NCBI GenBank assembly: GCA_948567375.1
Contig: OX419760.1
Span: 50,716,001 to 50,780,000 of the forward strand
DNA: 64,000 nucleotides
From: Lunularia cruciata
Taxonomy: Eukaryota > Streptophyta > Marchantiopsida > Lunulariales > Lunulariaceae
Direction of reading: 5' to 3'
Shown: in pieces, positions 44,906 through 55,403 of the stretch
Position numbering within the stretch: the first letter of the stretch is position 1
Layout: the number at the start of each line of letters is the position of its first letter
Position numbers and translations under genes: made by a program
The notes under the pieces: model-generated
Databases searched by the model: none
What the model was told of the DNA's origin: nothing
Seen by the model: only the letters and a program-made list of their open reading frames with translations

Positions 44906-45571
44906 ATGATGTCTTTGAGGTGATTTTGTACATCTTGTACACATGAGAGGAATTGGAGAGATTGTGTGAGGTGGATTGCAGATTTTGGGGATTAAGGTGA
45001 TTTTGGGCAAAATCTCAAGTTTGAGATCTGGACTTGAGATTTCTACACATGATTGCTTGGGTTATCTTTCAGTTAGCACACTTGAAATTATTGAGAGAGC
45101 TTCTATGCGCACTGGGCTAGAATTTTTGAAAGTTGATAGGGTAAAGTGCTCCCGCAACTGCATGCTCTCTGGAAAATTGTACAGAGTCTGCCATTTCTTC
45201 AATTTTCAGTGAATTATCCTGAAAATTTCCAAGAAAATTCAATGCATTGTATCCTACCTGCTGCCACAAAAAAGTAGAGAGAGATCATTCTTGCGCAGGG
45301 CGTTATGAGTTTTTGAAGTGAGAGGGGTGGTTTTCCGACCAAATCTGAAATATGGGTGCTGAATAGAAAGGTGTCTAGGCCAAATGGCTCGATGAAAAGA
45401 TCTGAAATTTTGCAGGGAGGGACGCCCTAGAGTTGTGATCAAGTGTGAAAAATTTCAGAGGACTGTGACATATTGATTGGGAGATTTGAGTGACATTGTG
45501 AGGAAGGGTCAATTCTGCAGAGTGGAGATCTCATGCATGAGAAGTTTGAGATCAACAAAAAGCATGTTTGA
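44906..45571. other. Unassigned stretch between family B and family A elements
   Basis: No similarity to the LTRs of any family and no convincing coding region. It may be the long leader of e2, or host sequence. The expected 5' LTR of e2 is not here. Confidence 0.4.
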
Positions 45572-46069
45572 GTGTTTAGATTCATCTTGGGGAACATGGA
45601 GGGTCATCAAGAGTGGAAATTGAGATTATGCAAGGTTCCCCAAGGGTTTGAGGTGATTGTAGGGGTGGATTTGAGGAAAAGAGAGTTTACAATAGAATTT
45701 GAAGAGAGTGTTGAGAGGATCCAAAAACCTACACCACTTGGAGGAAAGAGTGAGTCTAAGTGCTTTCTATGTGGAGAGAATGGACATAAGGCAAGTTCAT
45801 GTCCATTGACCTTTGAGAGCAAGAGATTGAGGGAAAGGAGAGTTTTACTTGACTTGGGTTTGCATGTTGGACCTTCTTCACCAAGATTGTGAGGGAGAAG
45901 ATCTAAGACCAAGGAGTTGTGTGAGGTTTGTGGAGTTGAAGGACTTCCAAAAGGACATGAGTGTAGTGGAGTAAAAGCACTTTTGGAAACTTTGGTGAAG
46001 GATCTTGGAGAGAATCTTAGTACAGCTACAGAAATACTACCACCTTCATCAGCTAGTTCTCAAGATTAG
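45572..46069 (+). pseudogene. Small zinc-knuckle ORF upstream of e2 gag
   Basis: About 165 codons with one in-frame TGA at 45890. It has an N-terminal beta-rich-looking segment (WKLRLCKVPQGFEVIVG, KREFTIEFEESVERI), a perfect CX2CX4HX4C knuckle CFLCGENGHKASSC (about 45758-45799), a basic stretch and a second Cys/His cluster CEVCGVEGLPKGHEC (about 45914-45958). The end is near 46069. Unlike e2 Gag, which has its own knuckle, this is a separate frame 236 bp upstream. It may be an extra 5' ORF of family A, comparable in place to ORF1 of Ogre elements, or a leftover Gag of another element. No second copy is visible because the e1 equivalent lies in the gap. Confidence 0.55.
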
Positions 46070-46304
46070 TGATGGAGATAATCTTTCAACTTATGGATAA
46101 ACTATCCATGAGAGTTAGATTAATATACACTCTAGGATTTGATGTTGCTATAGAAATCTTGGAGCAACCTGAACCTTTTGTGTTCCCTAGAGTGGATTAT
46201 TCTCAGATGGTGTTAGTCATGTATATACTCTATTAGTAATAGAGTGAGAGAAAGAAAAAAAAGAAAAAAAAATTGAGAGAAAAGAAAGATAGTGAGGGGT
46301 TAAG
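46070..46304 (+). other. Leader upstream of e2 gag
   Basis: A/T-rich with an A/G-rich run (GAGAAAGAAAAAAAAGAAAA, from about 46249) directly before the gag ATG at 46305. No primer-binding site could be recognised. Confidence 0.4.
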
Positions 46305-49300
46305 ATGGGGAAACTTCCGGTTTTCTTTGGCAAGGATGGAGAAGATGTGGAGGCCTTTGTGAGAGACTTCAAGAGAGCTTGCATAGGAAACAATGAGAGG
46401 AGGAAGAATGAGTGGGCCTCATTATTACCAGATTTCTTTGAGGATGCAGCACTTACATGGTATGAGTCAGAATACCAAAAGAGAGAGAGGAGAGAGGGGG
46501 AAGAGGAGTCTTGGGAGACTTTGACTTCAGCACTCATTGAGAACTTTCTTCCTGATGAGAGTTATGAGAGATTGATGAATGAGGTTACATTTCTCAAGCA
46601 AGGAGATGGAGAGAAAGTGAGGGTCTATGTGGAAAGAGTGGAAAAGTTGGATTCCAGATTTCGCATAGTGTTGAGGAAGGGTGGGGATGATGTGGAGACT
46701 ACAATGATTGGCATAGGGGCCATGCTCACCAAGAATTTTGTGGGAGGATTGAGACCACAAATTAGAAGCAAGGTGAGATATGAGAAACCTTCTTCCAAGG
46801 TTGAAGCCATCAAGATCGCAATTCGTATGGAGGAGAGTTTGGAAGGGGATGAGAGTGATTTGGTGGTGAAGGAGGTTGTGCATCCTCCTCAAGGCTAAAA
46901 GTATGATGGAACTTCTGATACTTTGGTGACAAGGGTTGCACCACAAGTAGTAGTTGCTCCAGTTCTTGCACCTCCACCAAAAGATCCACTCCAAACCATC
47001 ACAGAACAACTTGCGGATCTCAAGATCAATGTGGTGCAACTATGGGAGAAGAGAGAGGTGGATCAGAATGTAGGGAGAGGGCCTAGGAGTTATGGAAACT
47101 ATCCATATAGAGGAGGCCAACCAGCCAACAATTTCAATGATAGAAATTGTTTTGGTTGTGGAGGAAGAGGCCATATCCAAAGGAATTGCCCAAATTCCAC
47201 TTACCATGGAGGAAGGGGTTATGAGGGAGCCAATAGAGGGAATGAGGGAGGTAGTGAAACCCAAGTGGCTCCTAATCCCAACAAAGGTAAGGGGATAGCA
47301 TCCATTGATGTGGTTGAGAGCAAGTATGAGAAGGGAGAGTGCTCAAACTCCAAGGGTCTTAATTTGGAGCTTTTGGCACAAGAGAAGAAGAGAGCTCATT
47401 TTGCAGAGGATGTTCACTCTTCTCAAGGATTTACTTCAAGCAAGGATACTCCTATGTCTACTAGGAGCACTCGCACCTCAACACCATCAACAACAAAGAC
47501 TCCAAGGAAGAAGTTGGGGATGGAGGACTTCTTGATCTCAAAGCAACAATGGAACTACAATGTGTTGGAGGATGTTGGTAGTCACAAGGCTAACATCACA
47601 GTGGGCCAATTAATTGCTTTGAACCCTACCTTGAGAAAGGAGCTTAGAGGTGGTTTGAGTTCTACAAGGAGCAAGAAGAAGAAGAAGGCAAAAGTTCCAG
47701 TATCAATGGGGGTGGTGGATGCCAAGCCAACACCATGGGAAGCTTGTGAATATGCCTCCAAGATTGATGTGAGAGTGAATGGTCACAACATCAAGGATGC
47801 ATTGGTTGATGGAGGATCAGCAGTGAATGCCATGTCAGAAAGGTTGATGAAGAAGTTGGGTATGATACCCTCAAGACCTTCAACATTTGTGGTGAGCATG
47901 GCAAACAAGCAACAAGTTCGACCAGTAGGGGTGATGGATAAGGTAGTAGTTTCAATTATGGGAATTCAAAATCTCATGACTTTCCAAGTCTTGAAGGATT
48001 CAAGCTATGACTTACTTCTTGGGAGGCCATGGTTGAGAGCAGCACGCACAACTAATAGATGGCACAAAGGGTACTTGAGGATTGGGCCATCAAACCATAG
48101 AGTCACTGTTCCTGTGACTAACACCACCAACACTTCACATTCAGATACACCATCTTCTGATTATTGGGAATCAGATTCTGAAGAAGGAGCTTCAGGTGTG
48201 GACACAAGCATGGAAGAGGAGACTTCCACGGAGGAGGATGAATCTGAATCTGATTCAGATGTGTATCCTTTGTGTGCTATGGATTTTGCACCTAAGCCAG
48301 AGGTTTTGAAGGACCCAGATAAATCACCATTGACACTTGAGGAGGTAGAGAGAAGGTTATCTACCCTCAAGTATGGCCCAAATGTTACGAAGGAGGAGAA
48401 GGTGAGATTTGAGGAGATTTTCCGCAAGTTCATCCATGTGTTTGATTTTATTTACAAGGATTTGAAGGAAGTCACCTTGGAGGAGCACAAGATAGAGGTG
48501 GAGTCACATGAAAGACCAATCCGCCAAAAGCAACGTCGCATTAGCCCACCAATATCTTTGGTTGTGAAGGAGGAGATTGATAAGCTCAAGGAGGCTGGAT
48601 TTATCTTTGAGGTGGAGAATTCAGAATGGGTGTCTCCAATTGTCATTGTGAAGAAAGAGAATGGCAAGCTTCGGGTATGTGTGGATTACAAGAAGCTCAA
48701 TGTTGTTACCAAGAAGGACTACTACCCATTGCCATTCATTGATGAGATCTTGGAGGAGGTTGCAGGTCATGAGAGGTATAGTTTTGGAGATGGTTATAGT
48801 GGATATAACCAAATCAAGATTGCACCAGAGCATCAACAACTCACCACATTCACCACACCTTGGGGAACTTACGCTTTCAAGGTCATGCCTTTTGGGCTTT
48901 GCAATGCTCCAACCACATTCCAACGGTTCATGAACAAGGTATTTGAACCTTTCATTGGGAAATTTGTGAGAGATTTCATTGATGACTTTTGTGTCTATGG
49001 GAGCAAGGAGGAGCACTTTGAGCACCTAATCAAAGTCTTGCAACGCTTGGATGAGGCAAATGCATCACTCAACCCAGAGAAGTGCATTTTTGGATGTGAA
49101 GAAGGTCTACTTTTGGGGCATATCATCTCCAAGGATGGAATAGCAGTTGATCCTGAGAAGGTGAGGAAAATCTCAGACCTTCCATTCCCTTCAAGCTTGA
49201 CAAAGTTACGCCAATTCTTGGGGATGGTTGGGTACTATAGGAGGTTCATCTTCTCATTTTCCAACAAGGCTTATGCATTGACCATCTACATGAAGAAGGG

Positions 49301-51130
49301 TGTAGATTACATGGTGATTTTGGAAGACAAGGAGGCTCTCAAAGCTTTTGAGGAGCTCAAGCAATCCCTTGTTGTAGCTCCAATTCTTGCTAAACCTGAT
49401 TGGAGTAAACCTTTCATCCTCTACACTGATGCTTCTAATGTAGCTATAGGATGCACTCTTAGTCAATTAGACCAAGATGGGCATGATCATCCAATAGCTT
49501 ATGCTAGTAGGTAGATGGTTTCAGCAGAGAAGAACTACTCTGTCACGGAGAGAGAAGGGTTGGCAGTGATCTTTGGTCTCAAGAAGTTTAGACACTGCTT
49601 GATTGGAGGGAAAGCCACCATTGTCACGGATCACAAGGCTTTGAAGTACATCTTCAACAAGCTTAATGTTGAAGGGAGACTAGCAAGGTGGATGATACTC
49701 TTGTCTGAGTATGACTACACCATTGAAGATAGGCCAGGAAAGAAACATGCAAATGCTGATTTATTATCTAGAGCCTATGATCATGATGGAGATGAGCCAG
49801 TGGATGATTCCTTCCCGGATGAGGAGCTCATGACAATCTCAGTCACTCAAGAGGTTCCAATGGAGTACAAGGAGATTGTGGATTTTGTGACAAAAGGTAA
49901 CTATCCAGAAGGGATGCATGCTAGGGAGAGGAAGGCCCTTGCAGCAAGATCTAGACCTTACACAATGGTGGAGGATATTCTTTTTCACCAAGGAGCAGAT
50001 GGTCTACTTCAAAGAGCAGTGGGTACGGAAGAGTCTATCCTACTCATAAAGGAGTTTCATGAAGGTTTGGTATGTGGAGGACACTTTGCAGGAAAGGTGA
50101 CTACTTTCAAGATTCTAGATGCAGGTTACCATTGGAGAGGGATTTTCAAGGATTGTCTTGATTATTGCAAAACTTGTCATGTTTGTCAAGCTTTTGCTAG
50201 AAAGTCTACATCCACTCCACCACTTAGATCAATTCCATTGCTAGGACCTTTTGAGAAGTGGGGAATTGATTTTGTAGGTCCTCTCAATAGAACCCCAAGG
50301 AACAATCGGTACATTATGGTAGTTACTGATTACCTTACCAAGTGGGTTGAGGCTAGACCATTGAGGGACAAGAATGAAGATGAAGTGGGTAGATTTCTTT
50401 ATGAACGCATTATCACTAGGTTTGGATGCCCTTTGGAGTTGGTTTCTGATAGAGGAGGAGAGTTTACAAGAAGCATTACTACAGCCATGCTACGACATTT
50501 CTCTATCACACATAGAGTAACTACATCCTATAAGCCAAATTCCAATGGCTTGGCAGAGAGAACCAATCAGACCTTGTGCATGATGTTGGCCAAAGATGCA
50601 GAAATGGAGGGGGCTAAACATCATTGGGACAAGAGGATTCATGCAGTTTTGTGGGAGTATAGGACAACCATGAAAACTTCCACTGGATATTCTCCATTTC
50701 AATTGGTGTATGGTATTGAGTCTACATTACCTATTCACTTTGATCTTCCTACCTTCCAAAGCATTCATAGGAGATTGAAGAAAGCACAAGGAGGTGATGC
50801 AGAGAAGTCAAGGAAGGATCAACTCATGGAGTTGGAAGAGGCAAGAGCAGTTGCTATGGTTCGAGTGGAGCAAGCCCAAAGGAAACAAAGGAGAGCTATG
50901 ATAAGAGGCAAGACAAGAAGAAGGTGGAGCCTTTCAAAGAAGGTGATTGGGTAATGTTGTTTGATTCCATTCGATTCAAGAGAGTGCAAAAGAAGTTTTT
51001 GCCTAAGTACTTTGGACCTTTCATAGTGGAGAAGGTGTGGGGCAATTACACCTATGATCTCAAGGAGTTGGGAGGAAGATACTTTGATAGGATTAACCAT
51101 GATAAGTTGAAGATGTACCATAGAAGGTAG
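46305..51130 (+). pseudogene. gag-pol: Family A gag-pol polyprotein, best copy (two stops, one frameshift)
   Basis: About 1,608 codons. Gag: GKLPVFFGKDGEDVEAFVRDF start, DAALTWYESEYQ; stop TAA at 46896-46898 where e1 has TAC. Zinc knuckle CFGCGGRGHIQRNC 47148-47189. Protease DGGSAVNAM (Asp codon 47808-47810) and later LLLGRPWL. RT: FIDEILEEVAGHERYSFGDGYSGYNQI region, MPFGLCNAPTTFQRFM, FIDDFCVYG with catalytic Asp pair at 48980-48985. RNase H from FILYTDASNVAIG; stop TAG at 49512-49514 where e1 has CTG. Integrase: CKTCHVCQ, GIDFVGPL, LVSDRGGEF, NGLAERTNQ (D,D,E all kept). A frameshift near 50891 (two small deletions relative to e1) puts the C-terminal KYFGPFIVEKVWG segment (50924-51130) in another frame. 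The ATG at 46305 is used because it starts the conserved Gag. Recently active family. Confidence 0.92.
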
Positions 51131-51178
51131 AGAGACCTTCACTTTGAGGACAAAGTGAAAACTTAGTCCGGGGGTAAA

Positions 51179-51857
51179 TGTAACACCCATTTGTGCATGT
51201 GTGTGGTATTGTGATATTTAGCTTGGTATTACAAGTACTTAAGAGATATTATTTATATAGAGATAAAGGATGGTTCTATATTAGTCATGGTTAGCTAAAG
51301 TTAGTCATAGCTAAGATAGATGGGACCTTACTTTAGAGGAAGTAGAAAAGATGAACACCACTATTTTGGATTTTAGTGTGTTGACTTGGTATTATTCCTA
51401 GGTGTTTGGCTTTGGGGAAAGAGTTGAGAACTCTTGGGCCCGCAAGCCTTTTTGTTTTGGATTCTTCTTTAGTCCAAGGATAGCCCATGTGAAGGAATCC
51501 TTGCTTTAGTGGTTGGGTCAAGATAAGGGGAATATGCCCATGTGAATGGATATTCCTTTCTACTTGTTGACTTTACTTGACTTTTAGTCTAGTAACTTGA
51601 GTTACTACGGTAATTAGTAACTTTGGTACGTAACTATTTCACAAGTATATAAACAAGGGGTGAGGAGGTACTCATCATCCTTTCATTTGCACCTATCCCT
51701 CTCTCATTGAGTTCTCTAGTGAGCAATGTCTTGAGTCTTGGAGTGTTAGCCTTGGAGGAGTATGATGGAGTTGGGGTTCCTTGCCTTCTTAGTCCATGGT
51801 GCGCTACCATAATAGCCATCAGAGGTTCATCCTGAGTGAGAGACAGGCCGGCTCACA
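51179..51857 (+). mobile_element. 3' LTR of e2 (679 bp)
   Basis: TGTAACACCC to GGCTCACA. TATATAAA at 51646-51653 marks the core promoter, about 535 bp of U3 included. GTAACTTGAGTTAC upstream is a short inverted repeat kept in all family A LTRs. Confidence 0.95.
51646..51653 (+). promoter_or_regulatory. TATA box of family A LTR
   Basis: TATATAAA, conserved at the same place in the LTRs at 23815, 26308 and 39663. A start site about 30 bp downstream is expected. Confidence 0.7.
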
Positions 51858-53158
51858 GACCGTGGAGGGTACCCCTTCCGTTTTTCTGGCCTCTTCTCGT
51901 CCACCACCAGGGCTATGCAATGATTCGTTGTTCCAGGTACTCTATCAATCATCGCATGACAAGCTTCACTGACTCCAACCACTTGCTGAACCTCTGGTTC
52001 CCCCTCACTCTCACTTCTAGACTCCTCACTTTGTAAAGTGAGTTCATCTTCTTCTGATTCCTCTCCTTGCAACTCTGTTTCCCCTTCATACTCTGATTCT
52101 GATGATGCTCCTCTCACCATCTTCTTACTTTGCAAAACAAGTCTTCGGGTCTTCCTTTGAGCTGGAGGTGACTTTGCTTCTTTGGGTTACTGCGCTTCTT
52201 CTTCTTTGGACTTGTGACTTCTTCCATCTTCCATTGTCCCGTCTTCAAGAAGTGATCATCATTTGCTCAAAGGTGTGTCATATATTGTTGCTCTTCTTCA
52301 TCCGCTTCCCATCTTAAATCAGGATGGAAATGCGATACCATGCGATGCCTCTCCTCTGCTGTTAGCAAATTCAACCCAAAGTAGAAATGTGCTGCAAATG
52401 GTGCAGAATAATGTGGAGGCAAACCTGTCCTCCAACTGATCACCATCTGCCTCGTTCAGTGGTGAAAACACTTTGTCCAATTCACCTTTACCCGTGCAAA
52501 CATCTGGTGGAAGAAGACCGCTTGCTGCATGTTCACATAAGTTGTCTGTTCTGGTTTAAACATGGCCATAATTATCCCCACGATACTTTGTCTAATCGGG
52601 TCCCGATAGGACTCCACCTTGTAACCATTTGTTGTTCTCGGAGCAAAAATTTTTTTTTGGATCTCCGCCATTTCTTTTGCAGCATCACACTTCCGATAGA
52701 AGGTGATACTCGTTGGTTCTCCTCCTTCCTTCCCCAACACTAACCTCCAATCCGACTCATTCCATCAAGATGGGATTCCCTCTCTTCCCTTTGACTTCGG
52801 GGCCTTCCTCACAATTCCTTGCAGCTATCTTTGCCATCACTCCTGGGAAACTGAAATTCCAGTTCCATGCTAAAAATGCAATACAAAGTCTATTCAAGAC
52901 TTTGATTCTGGCTACAACATCTAACCTACGAATTGCAAAACTTTGCACCACCATAGCATTTGTGACCTTCTTTGCCATGATCTGCTCTCTCGTTCTTTGG
53001 CACTGAAAGACTATGCCTTCTCTTGGACGAGACACTCTAACCCCTTTTGGATTTTGGAAAATTGCACTCCCAATTGGCTTCTTGACACGCATTACTGCAG
53101 GATGACTTCTTAAAGGAATTGGAAATTTACTTGGCACATTCAACTTGTCCATGCGCAA
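51858..53158 (-). pseudogene. LTR-resident ORF, N-terminal half (C2 3' LTR)
   Basis: Conserved block: FPIPLRSHPAVMRVKKPIG, MAKKVTNAMVVQSFAIRRLDV, AFLAWNWNFSFPGVM, then NGYKVESYRDPIRQSIVG, MAMFKPEQTTYVNMQQAVFF, NWTKCFHH, APFAAHFYFGLNLL, Lys-rich segment and acidic linker (KMVRGASSESEYEGETELQ). Frame changes near 52750 and 52456. It extends the N-terminal block of copy C5 to the left, showing that C5 is truncated near its codon 50. Closest to C5 of all copies. Confidence 0.7.
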
Positions 53159-53545
53159 TCACAATTTTATATTACCCCAAATTGCAGTCATTCTTCAATC
53201 AATTTCAAAGTCGACTTCCCCTCTTCTACGTGTTGCTATCTTGTCACTATCAAGACATGCTTCTTCTGCCTCCGCCATTTCTTGAAGTGTACTTTCTTGC
53301 CACGTACCAAGGTTGTTAGACGGTCTTCGTATCGCCTGTGCTTCCCAATCCGAAGACAATGCTCTTTGGACTTCTTCCATTGTACCCCTCTCCTGAGTAC
53401 CTCCATCATCAGATCTGATCTCAACTTCTTTGGATTTCCTCCAAGTCACTTCCACCCATTCCTTCTTTCACAATTTGGCTTTCTGTGTTTAAGTCTTCTC
53501 TCAAATGCTAATAAACAAAAAAAACAAAAAAATGTGGGCACCACA
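51858..53545 (-). mobile_element. C2 3' LTR, first 1.69 kb
   Basis: Sense start TGTGGTGCCCACATTTTTTTG at 53545. It runs into the N-terminal half of the LTR ORF and is cut at 51858 by family A element e2. The other half of this LTR is not found in the window. Confidence 0.8.
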
Positions 53546-54720
53546 CTTAAGACAACTCTGATTGCCATGGACGAAGTGTCCACATAAACATTCAAAGGGA
53601 CGTCCCAATTCAGGGCCCTCATGATTGGTGCTTCAACCTGTTTTTTCTTTAATACCTGGAAAGCTTCTTCTTGCTTTGCTTCCCACAAGTAGTCTTCAGA
53701 TTTCTTCAACAACTTTGTAAGGGGTACAACAAGCACCGCATAGTTTGAAACAAAGCGTTTGTAGTATCCGACATGTCCCAGGAAGGCTCTTAGCTCCCGG
53801 ATGTTCTTTGGGGATTCCAAAGCTGAGATTACTTTGACCTTCTTGACATCAACTTCAATACCTTGGCTTGACACCCAATGCCCCCGAAGAATTCCCTCCT
53901 TCATTGCAAAGAAGCATTTCTTTGGGTGTAATGACAAATAGGAAAAACAACACCTTTCAAAAGTTTGGCAAAGGTAATCCAAATGTACATCTCACCCAAA
54001 TACACAAAAATCATCAATGAAAACTTTCACAAATTTGCGTAGGAAATCCTTGAAGATTGAATTCATCATCTGCTGGAAAGTAACGGTAACATTACACAAC
54101 CCAAAGGGCATTTGATTGTAAGCAAAAGTGCTCCAATCGGTTATGAATGTGGTCTTATCCTTGTCCTCTTCTTGGATGGACACTTGATTGTATCTTGAAA
54201 ATCCATTGAGAAAACTATAACAAGGGTGACCAGCTACTTGGTCAAAAATTGTATCGGTAAAAGGCAAGGAATGATGATCCTTCCTTGTGACTGAATTAAA
54301 CTTTCAGAAATCTTGGCACACTCAAATCTTTCTCGTTTTCTTTGTTGGGACAATGACAATGGGTGAGACCCATTCACTGCTTCAGATAGGAAAGATTATT
54401 CCAGCCCCTAAGTACCTATCAATTTCATCTTTCACCAAGAGGGAGTACTTTGGGCTCAGACGATATTGTCTTTGCCGAACCGGAACCGCACCTTCAACCA
54501 GATCAATCTAGTGTTCTCCAAATTCTTGTGGAATACTTGGCATTTGATTGATAGACCAGGCAAATACATCTTGGAATTCTATAAACAAGGTAGTGTATCC
54601 TGCCAACTCCTCCAAAGTGACTGTCTTTGAAATTTTCAAAATCTTCCCTTCAGTCAAGACAACATCTTGATAGTCATCGGGGTTGATGACTCCTTCAACA
54701 TGGCTTACTCGGATTAATCC
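53546..54720 (-). pseudogene. pol: C2 reverse transcriptase, joined abruptly to the 3' LTR
   Basis: Frames 54267-53992 and 53982-53446. Parts: SLPFTDTIFDQVAGHPCYSFLNGFSRYNQ in outline, MPFGLCNVTVTFQ, FIDDFCVFG (catalytic Asp pair kept), LGHVGYYKRFVSNY, LNVYVDTSSMAIRVVLS. Directly after this the LTR starts at 53545, with no RNase H remainder, integrase or PPT. Compared with C1, about 1.7 kb is missing. One frame change near 53990. Confidence 0.85.
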
Positions 54721-54723
54721 AAG

Positions 54724-55403
54724 TCAAGCTATCATCAAACCCCCTTCCTCCAAGTCAGGTTCACTCAAGGCAAGGTCATATGGGTCTTTGTCTTCTACAT
54801 CCACCTCGTAGCATTCCAAGTAATTGACTTGGACTTCGTTGTCGGAGTCTATTGAGGACAAAGACGATGAGTCTTCAGATTTTTCCTTGTCTTCTGACAA
54901 AATTGTTTCCCCAAGGTGGTGAACCTTTGTCCAACTCACAGTCACTAGCTTGTGGTCTTCAAACAAAATGTCCTTGAACCGTAGCTTCCATTGGTGCCAA
55001 TCCACCATAATTTGGGCACTATACAACCAAGGTCTTCCGATCAACAATGGGTAACCAATTTTGGTAATTGGTCGCAACACAATGTAGTTAAACTTGAATG
55101 GAACCCCTCCAATGATCATGGTAATGCTTGACCGTATGCCCAATGGCCGTCTCTTGGTTTGATCTGCAAATTTCAATACTCGGGGTGTTGGCTCAAATGT
55201 ATGATACCCAAGTCGATTTGCAATATCCTCCGTCATGACATTCACACCGGAACCTAAATCAATGGGTATTGATGCGATCATTCACCCTCCAATCTCTGCA
55301 TCAACCTCGGGAGATCCCTGATCTTCTTGTTCAACAATGGGCAATATACAACGGGCAGGTCTTTCTTTGATATCACCTTGACTTTCTTGAGTGCTGAATT
55401 TAA
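54724..55403 (-). pseudogene. pro: C2 aspartic protease region
   Basis: Frame 55281-54724: IPIDLGSGVNVMTEDIANRLG, PRVLKFADQTKRRPLG, TMIIGGVPFKFNYIVL, YPLLIGRPWLYSAQI, and an acidic C-terminal tail ending DLEEGGLMIA. The D-L-G-S box replaces the usual D-[ST]-G-A in both C copies; G-R-P-W is the conserved second half. Frame change near 55300 to the upstream Gag frame. Confidence 0.8.

Larger units (their letters stand above)
46305..51857 (+). mobile_element. Family A element e2, nearly intact but lacking a visible 5' LTR
   Basis: gag-pol 46305-51130, a weak polypurine tract (51169-51178, CCGGGGGTAAA), 3' LTR 51179-51857. It sits in the 3' LTR of family C element C2, whose sequence begins at 51858. 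No family A LTR occurs between 39875 and 46304, so the left end is either deleted, or the element shares the LTR at 39184-39874 through a later rearrangement. Confidence 0.85.
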
